Counted from the first letter of the stretch, positions 1 through 9,800 are shown. The stretch: DNA of 64,000 nucleotides from Hoylesella shahii DSM 15611 = JCM 12083 (GCF_000613445.1 NZ_BAIZ01000012.1:1-64000); one strand, 5' to 3'. Translations and numbers: made by a program. The notes: generated by a model not told the origin, from the sequence alone.

Positions 1-160
1 TAATAATCCCGAACAGAATTTTATGAGGTTTGGCCTTGCGTCCTTAGCCGTTGTGTGATGACAGCAAAGACATGGCAGGCTAGTTGATGGTTTGCGCTAA
101 GCGCCCCCGTATGGGCCAACAAATTTGTATCCAAAGGGCAGTGGGTGCAAGCCAATGAGT

Positions 161-1412
161 TTACCATTTGAAAGCCAAGATGCGGGGATTGATACTCAAA
201 GACACCCAAGCCCAGTCTTGCCAGCTCTTGCGGTTTCCGCCAAAGATTCTTTCCATTGTTTCGGTTCCAAGCATGGTGGAGTATCCAAGGCTTAGTTTCA
301 CGTCTTTTTTGATTTTGTAATCCAGCTGCAAGTCTATTTCAGTTCCCAGTCCTTGCTTCACCCCGTCTTGTTTAATGCCCATCATAAAGTAGTGTGCGTT
401 AGCTTCAAGTCAAGCTTTTCAGAGGGCGTAAAGGTAGCACCCAGTTGAATATCGTGCAAGCCGAGGTTGTAAGAAGGATTACTTGCGTAGAAATAATCCA
501 TTGCTCCGTAGAACTTATGGTGTGTGCCGTAGAGCGGATTAAAGGCATTAGCAGTAGTTCCTGTGCCGTCTTCACCACTTAGGTAGTCGTAGGCCAGGTT
601 GAATTTCCATTGGTCGTTGGCGATAAAACCAGCGTTAAAACTAGCCATCCAGCCGACACATTCATGGTTGAACCATCAAGTTTGCCTGTTTGATAATACG
701 CAGATGCCTGCAAGTCGAATCGTTCGGGGCGATAAGTAACGTGAGTTCCCAGGGTTTGCATGTATTTGGTGTCGCCTTCTCCTGTGCCAGCTTCATAGCC
801 GATGTTGGCCAATAAGAGCGACAGTCCTAGTGGGTTTTCGTTGTTGCCATAGTGGTACCACAGGGTTTGCATGTATTTGTAGGGTTGTCCGCCAGTATTG
901 AACTTTGTGCCGAGTTTGTTTTCGTCGTTTTGGTTGTAAGCTAAGATAAGGTGCAGTTTATGCATATCCTTTTCATATCCCAGTTTTAAGGCGTCGTGAC
1001 TTCTTCCAGCCACGTTCCAATCCAAAGCTCCGAAGATGCGTTCGTCGTCGTAAGAGAGGATTTGTCGTCCCAGTTTAGCGAAGAATCCTTCGCCAAAGCG
1101 CAGTTGTCCCCATGCTTCGTTCATCATTATTCGTCCAGCTTTGTCAATCTGTGGGTTAGCTCCCCACACGCCAACTTGTTGCATTGAGATTTTGGCGCTC
1201 AATCCATCGCCACGTTGATAGCCGATACCCAATCGTGCCCTTTCGTTAATAAACGAAGCCGGTTGAGCCGATTCGCCTCTTAAGGATTGATAACCGTTGC
1301 GGTATTCGGCTCTTGCACGAATTTGCGCATCGATATTAATTTCGTTTTCGTCTTGTGCCCACATCATAGAAGGTACAGCGAGCAATGCTAATGCGATAAA
1401 AGTTGTTTTCAT
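161..1412 (-). CDS. Alginate-export-family-like outer-membrane porin, interrupted by two apparent frameshifts
   Basis: Exported beta-barrel of about 415 residues. The start at 1412 gives MKTTFIALALLAVPSMMWAQ, a clear signal peptide ending in A-Q. The body has porin-like strands (INIDAQIRARAEYR, FFAKLGRQILSYDDERIFG, FDLQASAYYQTGKL), typical of Bacteroidetes alginate_exp-family barrels; substrate unknown. The frame breaks near 648 (VSAG to MASFNAGF) and near 383 (LKLTH to MMGIKQDG). Each break is repaired by adding one base, the second in CAC(C)AC. The last segment ends in SINPRILAFKW, a normal barrel end, so the gene is complete at its 3' end. A -7 box lies just upstream. Family assignment is by eye; the outer-membrane barrel call is firm. 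Confidence 0.75.
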
Positions 1413-1446
1413 TGTCAATCTTTTTGGGTTTAGTTATTATTCACGG

Positions 1447-1454
1447 CAAAAATA
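1447..1454 (-). promoter_or_regulatory. Predicted -7 promoter box for the porin gene
   Basis: The minus strand reads TATTTTTG, matching the Bacteroidetes TAnnTTTG box, 35 nt before the porin start codon. No clear -33 TTTG was seen. Confidence 0.5.
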
Positions 1455-1503
1455 AATAAAAACCGATGATCCTGCAAGTAAATGCTTGATAGAGATATAA
1501 AAA

Positions 1504-1527
1504 GGGCGAAAGTTTTCACTTTCGCCC
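1504..1527 (-). terminator. Intrinsic terminator overlapping the end of the RNase H gene
   Basis: On the minus strand there is a perfect 10-bp stem GGGCGAAAGT / ACTTTCGCCC with a GAAA loop, followed by TTTTTTATA. The last codons (Gly-Arg-Lys-stop) of the RNase H gene lie inside the first stem arm. Confidence 0.85.
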
Positions 1528-1986
1528 GAAATCGGCAGGTATCTCTCCCCATTTAGCGGTTTCCCATTTTATTACTTGGGTGTTTACCTGGTGTGTTTGC
1601 AGCCATCGTTCGGCCCTTTCAATTACCTGAAAAAGCTCTTCTGTTTTGGCGTTTCGTTCCAGTTTGGTTTTGCATTTCTTTTTTTGCACCCACAAGATGG
1701 CGTTATAGCTGTCTGAATATATCACCTTATCGGTTATTCCGCGTTGTTGCATTAGTGCCAAAGCGTGCACGATGCCTAGAAATTCACCGATGTTGTTGGT
1801 GCCATGCACAGGCCCAAAATGAAACACGGTGTAACCCGTTTGAAGGTCTACGCCTTGATATTCCATTGGTCCGGGGTTGCCCGAGCAAGCCGCATCCACA
1901 GCCCAGGCGTTGGCTTTTACCTCTAGGGGTAGTGGCAGCACAGTGTCTGTGCGGTTGGATGGCGGGTTAACAAGTTGCGAGCCCAT
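1516..1986 (-). CDS. Ribonuclease H family protein
   Basis: A 156-residue RNase H-fold protein that would cleave the RNA strand of RNA-DNA hybrids. The first catalytic Asp is in VDAACSGNPGPMEYQG (about residue 31), the conserved Glu in NNIGEFLGIVHAL (about 70), and a second Asp in VIYSDSYNAILW (about 95). The C-terminal PADFGRK may supply the last Asp. It starts 2 bp after the argS stop codon on the same strand, so the two are very likely co-transcribed. The 30-residue N-terminal extension before the core is poorly conserved in look. The stop codon is embedded in an intrinsic terminator. Confidence 0.85.
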   Translation of the reverse strand: MGSQLVNPPSNRTDTVLPLPLEVKANAWAVDAACSGNPGPMEYQGVDLQTGYTVFHFGPVHGTNNIGEFLGIVHALALMQQRGITDKVIYSDSYNAILWVQKKKCKTKLERNAKTEELFQVIERAERWLQTHQVNTQVIKWETAKWGEIPADFGRK

Positions 1987-1988
1987 GA

Positions 1989-3806
1989 TTACATTCTCTC
2001 AGGAACCTCAATTCCCAGTAGCTGCATACCGTTTTTGATGGTTTTAGCCACATTTTTTGCGAGGGTTAGTCGCAGTGTTTTGGCTTCGGCATTTTCAGCG
2101 TTGAGTATGCTATATTCGTGGTAGAACTGGTTAAAGTCTTTGGTGAGTTCGTAGCAGTAGTTGGCAATGCCACTAGGGCTATAGTCTTTACCAGCCTGTT
2201 CAACCACGCTTTCAAAGCTGTTTAGCTTTTGGATGAGTTGCACTTCTTTTTCGTTGATGGGCAGGTTATCGGCCAGCGTGTTGGTAAGGTCGAAGCCTTC
2301 GGCCTCGGCTTTACGCATAATGCTGCGTATGCGAGCATAGGTGTATTGAATAAAGGGACCCGTGTTGCCGTTAAAGTCGATGCTTTCTTCGGGGTTAAAG
2401 AGCATGTTTTTGCGTGCGTCTACTTTGAGGATGAAGTATTTTAGAGCGCCCAGTCCCACGATGCGTGCAATCTCGTTGCGTTCGTTTTCGGACATATCGG
2501 CAAACTTACCCAACTCTTCGCTGGTGCGACGAGCGGCCGAAATCATCTCTTCCATTAGTTCGTCGGCGTCTACAACGGTGCCTTCGCGGCTTTTCATCTT
2601 ACCGTTTGGCAGTTCCACCATGCCGTAAGAGAAGTGTACGAGTTCTTTTCCCCATTTAAAACCTAGTCTGTCGAGCAGTATAGAGAGTACTTGGAAGTGG
2701 TAGTTTTGTTCGTTACCCACCACGTAAATCATTTTGTCGATGGGGTAATCTTTAAAACGTAGGTCGGCCGTTCCGATGTCTTGCGTCATGTAAACGCTTG
2801 TGCCATCAGCTCTAAGTAGCAGTTTTTGGTCAAGTCCTTCATTGCTTAGGTCGGCCCAAACGCTGCCATCATCTTTGCGGAAGAATAGTCCCTTATCCAG
2901 TCCTGCTTCCACTTTGGCTTTTCCTTCGAGGTAAGTGTCCGATTCGTAGTATATTTTATCGAAGCTCACGCCCATGGTTTTGTATGTTTCGTCGAAGCCT
3001 TGATACACCCAATTGTTCATCATTTGCCACAGTGCGCGCACTTCTTCGTCGCCCTGTTCCCAGCTTACCAGCATGTTGTGAGCCTCTTTCATGAGTGGCG
3101 ATTCTTCTTTTGCTCGTTTCTCAGCCTCTTCATCGTTCAGGCCTTGAGCTTTGAATTTGGCTGTTAGTTCGGCCAGTTCGGCACGGTAATGTTGGTCGAA
3201 TGCCACGTAGTAGTCGCCAATAAGGTGGTCGCCTTTCTTGCCAGTGCTTTCGGGTGTGGCGCCATTGCCCCACTTTTTCCAGGCCAGCATCGACTTACAG
3301 ATGTGAATGCCACGGTCGTTAACGATATTAGTTTTTACAACTCGGTTGCCGTTGGCCTCCATAATTTTAGCGAGCGACCACCCCAGTAGGTTGTTGCGCA
3401 CGTGTCCGAGGTGCAAAGGCTTGTTGGTATTGGGCGAAGAATACTCAATCATCACGAGCGGTGATTGTTCGTTGGCCGTTTTTTGTCCAAATATAGGGTT
3501 GCTATCAATGCGGTTAAGCAAGCTAATCCAGGCAGCAGGAGCGATGGTGAGGTTAAGAAACCCTTTTACCACGTTGAAGCTTTGCACCACTTTGCAGTGT
3601 TGTGCCAAATATTCGCCCAATTGTTGTGCCGTGTCTTCGGGTTTTAGTTTAGACACTTTTAGGAAGGGAAACACCACAAGTGTGAGGTTACCTTCAAATT
3701 CGGCCTTAGTTTTTTGCAACTGAACCATTGTTGTAGGCACGTCTTGGCCATAACATTCTTTCACCGCTTTCACCACGGTTGCTATTATCTCGCTTTCAAT
3801 ATTCAT
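1989..3806 (-). CDS. argS: Arginyl-tRNA synthetase
   Basis: A 605-residue class I aminoacyl-tRNA synthetase charging tRNA-Arg. The start MNIESEIIATVV at 3806 is preferred because the reading frame upstream of it crosses the promoter box. The HIGH-type motif appears as NTNKPLHLGHVRNN near residue 125. The KMSKS equivalent is GKMKSREGTVV. The C-terminal DALR-type anticodon domain has FIQYTYARIRSI and ends LLGIEVPERM. Length and motif order are normal and the gene is intact. It heads a two-gene operon with the RNase H gene downstream. Confidence 0.97.
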   Translation of the reverse strand: MNIESEIIATVVKAVKECYGQDVPTTMVQLQKTKAEFEGNLTLVVFPFLKVSKLKPEDTAQQLGEYLAQHCKVVQSFNVVKGFLNLTIAPAAWISLLNRIDSNPIFGQKTANEQSPLVMIEYSSPNTNKPLHLGHVRNNLLGWSLAKIMEANGNRVVKTNIVNDRGIHICKSMLAWKKWGNGATPESTGKKGDHLIGDYYVAFDQHYRAELAELTAKFKAQGLNDEEAEKRAKEESPLMKEAHNMLVSWEQGDEEVRALWQMMNNWVYQGFDETYKTMGVSFDKIYYESDTYLEGKAKVEAGLDKGLFFRKDDGSVWADLSNEGLDQKLLLRADGTSVYMTQDIGTADLRFKDYPIDKMIYVVGNEQNYHFQVLSILLDRLGFKWGKELVHFSYGMVELPNGKMKSREGTVVDADELMEEMISAARRTSEELGKFADMSENERNEIARIVGLGALKYFILKVDARKNMLFNPEESIDFNGNTGPFIQYTYARIRSIMRKAEAEGFDLTNTLADNLPINEKEVQLIQKLNSFESVVEQAGKDYSPSGIANYCYELTKDFNQFYHEYSILNAENAEAKTLRLTLAKNVAKTIKNGMQLLGIEVPERM

Positions 3807-3840
3807 GCTGTTCAATTTCTTTATTTTCTGTAAGCGAATG

Positions 3841-3848
3841 CAAAGGTA
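3841..3848 (-). promoter_or_regulatory. Predicted -7 promoter box for argS
   Basis: The minus strand reads TACCTTTG (TAnnTTTG), 35 nt before the argS start codon. Confidence 0.6.
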
Positions 3849-3972
3849 GTTATTTTTTTTGGTATTAAGTGGGTTAGTGGGGTTAGTATCATAGGGTTTA
3901 AGCGTTAAAAAAGTAGGCATTGTGCGCCTCAGCAAGCCAGTTGGAGCTTGCTAAGGGTAGCGTTGTTATGCA

Positions 3973-4011
3973 TCAAAGGCAAGAATTAGCCTTTGCCTAT
4001 CCTTGCCTTTG
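3973..4011. other. Inverted repeat between GLPGLI gene and argS
   Basis: CAAAGGCAAG (3973-3982) and CTTGCCTTTG (4002-4011) form a perfect 10-bp stem. It lies 3' of the GLPGLI gene, without a following U-run. It may be a transcript end or a processing structure. Confidence 0.45.
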
Positions 4012-4025
4012 ACGAGTAGGGTTTG

Positions 4026-4739
4026 TTATCTGCGCATTCTATCCACCAGCTTTTTAACCATTTCTTTAAAAGCTTTTTCGGTTGTTTGTTCGCCCCCTGT
4101 GGGTTCGGTGATGGCATGGTCAACGTCCATTGTTATTTTTTTTGCTACAAATACATTGTCGGGCATTTCGGCTTCAAGGATAAGTCCGCCCACATTGGCA
4201 TAGAGAGGCCCAGCTTCTATGGGGATGTGCTTAGTAAACCAGATGGTTTTTTTGCCGTCTTTGCTTACCGCTTTGGTGCATTCGTAGCCCAAAATTTCTT
4301 TCTTTTCGTTGGTTTTCACGTCGAACGTGTCGCTTTTTAAGGGGTCTACCAACAAGTATTTTTTACCCATCAGGTCAACCTTATTCACTGATTTTTTAGT
4401 GTCTCGGTTAAAATAGGTGATGTTTTGCAGCTGCGTTTTCACCATATCGTTACCGTCTATGGTTTGTCCCATGAAGGTAAAGGTTTGAGGTTCTTTAGCA
4501 GCTTGCACGCGTCCTTCAACCTGTGGTCCATCTACATAGGTGATATAAACGGCCTTTACGTTAGCCATTGCGGCGATAAGTGCGTGTCGCATTTCATCGG
4601 GCAGACCAGCATCTTTCATTGCATCTGGCGAGTTGGCGTTAATTTTCGATTCGTATTCCACGGTTAGTTTTTGTGCACTAACCATCAAGGGCATGGTGGC
4701 CATCAACAAAGAGGCCAGTGATAATAGCAATCTTTTCAT
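4026..4739 (-). CDS. GLPGLI family secreted protein (copy 1)
   Basis: A 237-residue exported protein with a signal peptide (MKRLLLSLASLLMATMPLMVSAQ). It has the GLPGLI-family layout: an N-terminal strand region (KLTVEYESKI), then KEILGYECTKAV, IWFTKHIPIEAGPLY, and NVGGLILEAEM in place of the GLPGLI signature. The family is Bacteroidetes-specific and its molecular role is not established. It lies 49 bp downstream of a CarboxypepD_reg-like barrel gene and is probably in the same operon. The same pairing recurs at 26.8-30.2 kb in the opposite order. The C-terminal basic helix (MVKKLVDRMRR) is a local feature. Confidence 0.85.
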   Translation of the reverse strand: MKRLLLSLASLLMATMPLMVSAQKLTVEYESKINANSPDAMKDAGLPDEMRHALIAAMANVKAVYITYVDGPQVEGRVQAAKEPQTFTFMGQTIDGNDMVKTQLQNITYFNRDTKKSVNKVDLMGKKYLLVDPLKSDTFDVKTNEKKEILGYECTKAVSKDGKKTIWFTKHIPIEAGPLYANVGGLILEAEMPDNVFVAKKITMDVDHAITEPTGGEQTTEKAFKEMVKKLVDRMRR

Positions 4740-4787
4740 GTGTTTAATTGTTAAATTGACGAATAAAAGTATATGTTTGATTTATGT

Positions 4788-7455
4788 TTAGAATGTAACC
4801 ATTGCGCCAACCATCACGTTTCCAGGCATGTAATGTATGTTGCGTGTACCCGCGAAATAGTTATCTACGATGCGTTCTTGCATCAATCGTTGTTTCAGGT
4901 TGAGCATATCTTGTGCCACGAGTCTTAGTCGCAGGTGTTTGTTGAGGTCGTATTCCATTGCAAGGCGCAATGCGGTGTAGCCCAAGTTTGTGCCATTAAC
5001 CTTGCGCCAGTGTTGTCCTGCGCTGGCTGTGGCTTGCCATTTGTTGGCAATGTAGGCCAGTTCGGCACTCAGCAGATAGTCGTTTTGGCGCGAATTAAGC
5101 ATATCGCTCTTGCTATTTGCCCATGCAGCACCAGCCAACAGTTCGCCATTAAAACCCCGTTTGTAGAAGGTTTTGAGTCGAAGGTTGAGGTTTAGTGCGC
5201 TGCTGTTGGATGTTTGCGCCATCCCTTGATAGAAAAAGGGCGAGCGGGCTAGGCTTATAACGCCATAAAGGCGTATGTTGAGCGGTATGCTTATCATCTT
5301 TTTTTCAATCATAGAAGATGCCGTGAGCGCCTTACCACCACTGGCGTTGCGACTAATAGCTCGCGAAATTATTGGGTTTAGCATGCTGTAATCGTAAGTA
5401 AGGGCGTTGTGATTGTAGCTAAGTGCAATCATATTAAAGAGTGTGATGCCCTTTAAGAAGTTGCCATAGGCTTGCATGGCGGAGAGTTCGGTGGTGTGTG
5501 CCAGTATATTATCTATTTGCGAAAAGTTCATGCGTTTAAAATCGGAGATGTAAGGGCCGTCGAACAAGGTGTTTTGACTCATGGGTTGGTAGGTGCTTTT
5601 AAGTCTTAGTTCTATGTAATGCATCATGCTGGCGCGATAGGTGATGTTAAACAGCGGTGCAAGAGCTATCTTTGGCGACACATTTAGTTTTAACTGTTGC
5701 GACGAACGAATGTTGAAAAGATGTAAAACCCCACCAAGGCCAAACCTAAACTTGCCCTGGTCTTTGTTCAAACTCAGTTCTGCGCCATTGTCGTTAAAGC
5801 GTAGAGGCTTTTCTATAAATGGGTTGTTGGTGCCTAAGCTGTCGCCTTTAATCGTGGTTGAGAATGTTTGTAGCTTGTGGCGTAAGGCAAGGCGCACGAA
5901 GTAATCGTGTGCAAATCGGCGTACATACTGTGCCGAACCCGCAAACTCAAGTCGGTTAATCTTCATTTCTGAGCGTAAATGGGGGGCGAACAGGGGCGAA
6001 GCATTGCGCGTGTTAAAGCGATAGAGGTGGTTGTTAATCAAGAAATTGAGGTCGGCATGATAGCTAAACACGTTTTTACCGTGTCGGTAAAGCCAGGTAA
6101 GTGTATTGTTGATGGTGGCCAGTTTGCCTTTTGTGAGTTCATCGATGTCGAGACCTTGCAGCATTCGGTCGGTATTTCCGTTGGTTTTACCCAAGTAGCT
6201 TCGGTTGCTAAGCATCAATTCCATATTCTTTTGGTTAGAAAATTTCAACTTAATGTTGGATAAGAAGTGTTGTTTGCTTTGCTGTTCGTGGGTAGAATCG
6301 GTGTAGGTAAGTCCGCCAAGATATTCGTATTGGTCGATACTTTTAATGCGATAGCAGTCGGTTCCCACAATACCGTTCCACAAAATTTTTAGGTTTTTGA
6401 TGGGCGAAGCACGGTGTTAACCGAAGCCATTCCGTTATTTCTTCGGTAAATATTTTCTCGATAGTCTAGCATCATGGCGTAATCGTCGAAGGTTTTGCGT
6501 ATGCTCGCCATGGGGTCGTCGGTAGAAAGCATTTCGTTGTATCCGCCATTGATATTCACAATATCGGTTGGTTTCATTGTTTGTTCGCCAGTATTATTGC
6601 CAGCCACAATAATATTGGTCATCATTCGTTTGCCAAGACGCATGCCCGAGCCTCTTGCGTTAGCCTTATTAAGCAGTCCGCCTAGTGCTTCGGCTTGTCC
6701 TCTAAGTCGTCCGTGCATGCTTTTGTTCATTGAAAGGTCAACAACGGTTTGGTTGCTGCTTTGAAAACCCGAGAACACATTGTACTCCGAATAATTGTCG
6801 ATAACTTTAAAATGTTCCACACCTGCAGCTGGAAGGTTTTCCATTGGCGTAGACACATTGCCTTGATAGAGTCTTCGCCCTGCACTAGCACCTTGCTTAC
6901 GCGTTTCCCGTTAACGGTTAGTGTGTTTTCTTTTTCATCGTAGCGCACGCCAGGCAGATTATTTACCACCTCTTTCAGCGTTTTTTCGCGGCCAGTTGAA
7001 AAGCGTGACACGAAGTAAGTTGTGGTATCTCCGTTTACCAAAATGGGGCTAGACTTCACCTCGATGCCTTTAAGATTGATGGCTTCCGACTTCAATTCGA
7101 AGTCTAGTTGCATCAATGTTGTTCCAAAAAGAAAAGCTTTCTTAGATTGCGACACATGCCCAATGGCCTTTGCTTCAACCCTAACTTGTCCGCTAGGCAC
7201 GTTTTCTGCACGATATTTACCATGCTCGTTGCAGGCCAATGATTGCCATGGCTTGTCGTCTTTGTCGTAAATCACAATCGTGCAGCGCGCGTTCGGACTT
7301 AGCGAATCGGTTTTTACAGTTCCTTCAAGTGTGTTTTGGGCGTGCAAAGTGGTTACAAAGCACAGCGTAAACAGTGCGAAAAACATTCGTGAGGCTAGAA
7401 TTTGTGCCACCCACTGCGTGATTGTTGACCGAGTAAAGACTGCTTTTTTGTACAT
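4788..7455 (-). CDS. TonB-receptor-like outer-membrane barrel with CarboxypepD_reg domain, two apparent frameshifts
   Basis: About 890 residues after repair. The start at 7455 (MYKKAVFTRS) is chosen because upstream starts overlap the -7 box. A signal segment ends in TLHAQ. A carboxypeptidase-regulatory-like domain follows (LEGTVKTDSLSPNARC), then a plug-like region (LKEVVNNLPGVRYDEKENTL, GKRVSKVLVQGEDSIK, ENLPAAGVEHFKVIDNYSE), then a long beta-barrel ending NVMVGAMVTF. The frame breaks near 6862 (AAGG(G)CAAT) and near 6391 in a run of A; one added base restores each. No TonB box or SusD partner was seen. Paired with the downstream GLPGLI gene. The transported substrate is unknown. Confidence 0.8.
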
Positions 7456-7479
7456 AATTAGGTGTTTGAAGATATAATG

Positions 7480-7487
7480 CAAAGTTA
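7480..7487 (-). promoter_or_regulatory. Predicted -7 promoter box for the barrel-GLPGLI operon (copy 1)
   Basis: The minus strand reads TAACTTTG, 24 nt before the chosen start codon at 7455. Confidence 0.6.
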
Positions 7488-7615
7488 GAAAAAAAAAACA
7501 AAGATGTATATTCTAGACTTGAAAAAAAAACTTAATGGTAAACAAAAGCGCATCGAAAACAATGTGGCATAGCAGGCTATTGTTTTGCCACAGCTACAGA
7601 ACACGGCATATAAAT

Positions 7616-7646
7616 TTTGCACAATAGGATAAATAGCGTAACTTTG
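7616..7646 (+). promoter_or_regulatory. Promoter of pyrE
   Basis: TTTG at 7616-7619 (inside TTTTGC) and TAACTTTG at 7639-7646 are separated by 19 nt, the canonical Bacteroidetes -33/-7 arrangement. An AT-rich leader of about 75 nt follows before the pyrE start. Confidence 0.8.
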
Positions 7647-7731
7647 CACATTATATATATAATAAAACATTAAAGGACGACAAGCCAACACCATGGCCCT
7701 AAGACCCAAACCACAAACTCTCCATAAGGAT

Positions 7732-8370
7732 ATGAACAACATCAAGAAAGATTTTGCAGCGCTTTTGCTTCAGGTTAATGCCATTAAGTTGCAACCTAAC
7801 GAACCCTTTACATGGGCATCGGGATGGAAATCGCCTTTCTATTGCGACAACCGCCGTACGCTATCGTTCCCCCAATTGCGCAATTTTATTAAGGTGGAAC
7901 TTACACATCACATTCTAGAACATTTCCCCGAGGTGGAGGCTGTGGCTGGTGTTGCCACTGGAGCAATTGCTCAAGGCGCACTGGTGGCCGACTCGTTGCA
8001 GTTGCCTTTTGTGTATGTAAGAAGCAAACCCAAAGACCACGGACTGGAAAACCTCATTGAAGGCGAATTGAAACCCGGACAAAAGGTGGTTGTTGTTGAA
8101 GACCTCATCTCTACAGGTGGCAGTAGCTTGAAGGCTGTAGAGGCCATTCGAAAAGCTGGTTGCGAAGTGGTGGGCATGGTGGCTGCCTATACTTACGGCT
8201 TCCCCGTGGCCGAAAAGGCTTTTGAAGAGGCCAATGTTCCCCTGATTACGCTCACCAATTACGAGCACGTGGTGCAGGTTGCACTCGAAACAGGATATAT
8301 CTCACAAAATGATTTGGCGCTGCTTGACAGCTGGCGACAGAATCCTGCTGAGTGGAATCCTAATAAATAA
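7732..8370 (+). CDS. pyrE: Orotate phosphoribosyltransferase
   Basis: 212 residues. Makes orotidine 5'-phosphate from orotate and PRPP in pyrimidine synthesis. The start MNNIKKDFAALLLQ matches the family N-terminus; the 13 upstream in-frame residues look like leader. Visible motifs: substrate-side FTWASGWKSPFYCDNR, ATGAIAQGALVADSL, and the PRPP-binding VVVVEDLISTGGSS near residue 120. Normal length and intact. It has its own promoter and is followed by a REP-like element and then an SRPBCC gene, a common Bacteroidales neighbour. Confidence 0.97.
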   Translation: MNNIKKDFAALLLQVNAIKLQPNEPFTWASGWKSPFYCDNRRTLSFPQLRNFIKVELTHHILEHFPEVEAVAGVATGAIAQGALVADSLQLPFVYVRSKPKDHGLENLIEGELKPGQKVVVVEDLISTGGSSLKAVEAIRKAGCEVVGMVAAYTYGFPVAEKAFEEANVPLITLTNYEHVVQVALETGYISQNDLALLDSWRQNPAEWNPNK

Positions 8371-8379
8371 ACAAACAAC

Positions 8380-8607
8380 CACCCCACAACCGGCCTCACC
8401 CCCAGCCCCTCTCCAAGGGAGAGGGGAGTGAAATGCGTTGCCGCTACACTGCATAATTTTATCTCTAACATTGTAATAGCACTGCATATTCTTATCTCTA
8501 ACATTCGCGCATGGAGAAAGCCCATGTGTCGTTGAATTGTAATAGCACTGCATATTACTCCCCTCTCCCTTGGAGAGGGGCTGGGGGTGAGGCCGGTTGT
8601 GGGGTGG
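8380..8607. repeat. Paired REP-like element, copy 1
   Basis: Two arms of about 50 nt (8380-8430 and 8556-8607) are near-perfect inverted copies of each other. Each contains the inner palindrome CCCCTCTCC-AAG-GGAGAGGGG flanked by CCTCACCCCC. The loop includes the repeated word GTAATAGCACTGCATA. The element lies just 3' of pyrE. Confidence 0.9.
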
Positions 8608-8665
8608 AACAGGTCAGTTGTGAGTTGGTTGCTAGTCCTTTTCATTCATTATTTAAACCCTACAC

Positions 8666-9079
8666 ATGTCTACATTCGAAAGTAGTATCCGACAAATACC
8701 CTATAAGCAAGAGGCTGTGTTCAACATGCTGAGCGATTTATCGAACATTGAACGCGTAAAAGACAAACTGCCAGAAGACAAATTGGAACAGATGACCTTC
8801 GACAGCGACTCGATTTCGGTAACCGTTAACCCCGTTGGACTCATTAAACTGCGCATCGTTGACCGCGATGCACCCAAGTGTATCAAGTTCGAAACGGCCA
8901 CTTCGCCCGTGCCTTTCAATCTCTGGATACAGGTTGTGCCCAATGGCGACAATGCTTGTAAAATGAAACTCACCATCAAAGCCGAACTCAACCCCTTTAT
9001 TAAGGGTATGGTGAAAAAACCTTTAACCGAAGGGTTGGAGAAAATGGCCGACTTGCTGCAGGTGATAAAGTACGAGTGA
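8666..9079 (+). CDS. SRPBCC (START/polyketide-cyclase-like) family protein
   Basis: A 137-residue cytoplasmic protein with no signal peptide. Starts MSTFESSIRQIPYKQEAVFNML. The amphipathic pattern and the helix-grip sequence (DLSNIERVKD, ITVNPVGLIKLRIVDRD, LNPFIKGMVKKPLTEGLEK) fit the SRPBCC ligand-binding fold. The ligand is unknown. Its place directly after pyrE is commonly seen in Bacteroidales, but no functional link is established. A REP-like element separates the two genes. Confidence 0.75.
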   Translation: MSTFESSIRQIPYKQEAVFNMLSDLSNIERVKDKLPEDKLEQMTFDSDSISVTVNPVGLIKLRIVDRDAPKCIKFETATSPVPFNLWIQVVPNGDNACKMKLTIKAELNPFIKGMVKKPLTEGLEKMADLLQVIKYE

Positions 9080-9139
9080 GAAGCCAATCCAAGTTTATAA
9101 TACAATTGTTTATTACATCCATCAGCCTTACAACCGCAT

Positions 9140-9186
9140 TGCATACCACTCTTCTCTCCCCTTGGAGAGAGATTGGGGTGAGGCTT
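9140..9186. repeat. Solitary REP-like arm
   Basis: A degenerate single arm (CTCTCCCCTTGGAGAGA plus GGGGTGAGGC) resembling the right arm of the paired elements. No left partner was found within several hundred bases. Confidence 0.7.
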
Positions 9187-9201
9187 TTTAGTCGTCTGCT
9201 T

Positions 9202-9800
9202 ATGCCCAAACCAACGATTTCTTCATTGCTTTTGGCCATGCTTTTGCCCTTGGCTTTCGCCCTGTTAAGCTCGTGCGGACAGGTTGAGAACGAGTTTTCT
9301 AATCGTCGCGCTTATTTTGTGTTCGATAATCAGGTGCACAACAACTTTGTGTTGGCTTCGGCAATGACTCCTCATAGCAATGTTTTTGTAAGCGTGAGCA
9401 TGCAAACGCGCTACACAGGGCAAAACAGCTATGCCGAATTAATGTTTGTTGCCAATGGCGGAACAACGCAACAAGCATCTAAAATCACCGCAGCGACCAA
9501 AGTAGAGGCATGGTTCTAGGCATGAACAATGGCCTGATTGTGGGTTATGGCCTGCTTTCAGACCCGCCAACCCTTTACGCCTACGACCTGCAATGCCCCA
9601 ATTGCTTCTCGGCAACGGCTGTTCCGCGACGTAGCTTCGCGCTAACGGTGCAGGCCAATGGCTTTGCCACGTGTGCCAATTGTCATCGCAAATACAATCT
9701 TTCGACGGGTGGAAACGTGGCCGAAGGTGCTCAAGGTAGCAAATTGGTGCGTTATCGAGCCTCTACTACTGGCCCTTATGGCGTGTTGGCGGTGAATTAA
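9202..9800 (+). CDS. Lipoprotein with two CxxC motifs, one apparent frameshift
   Basis: About 199 residues after repair. The start MPKPTISSLLLAM at 9202 is chosen because the frame upstream runs through the solitary repeat arm. The signal ends in LLSSCGQ, a lipobox, so a lipid-anchored envelope protein is expected. The C-terminal half has QCPNC and ATCANCHRKYNLSTGG, a pair of cysteine motifs as in a zinc-ribbon or Rieske-like metal site; true Rieske histidines are not evident. The frame breaks near 9510 (GAGGC(C)ATGG) and one added C rejoins KVEA to MVLGMNNG. Function not known. Confidence 0.65.

Noticed and set aside
161..1412. Calling the broken genes pseudogenes
   Set aside because: More than twenty breaks are all one-base deletions and restore full motifs when filled, so error is the better explanation.
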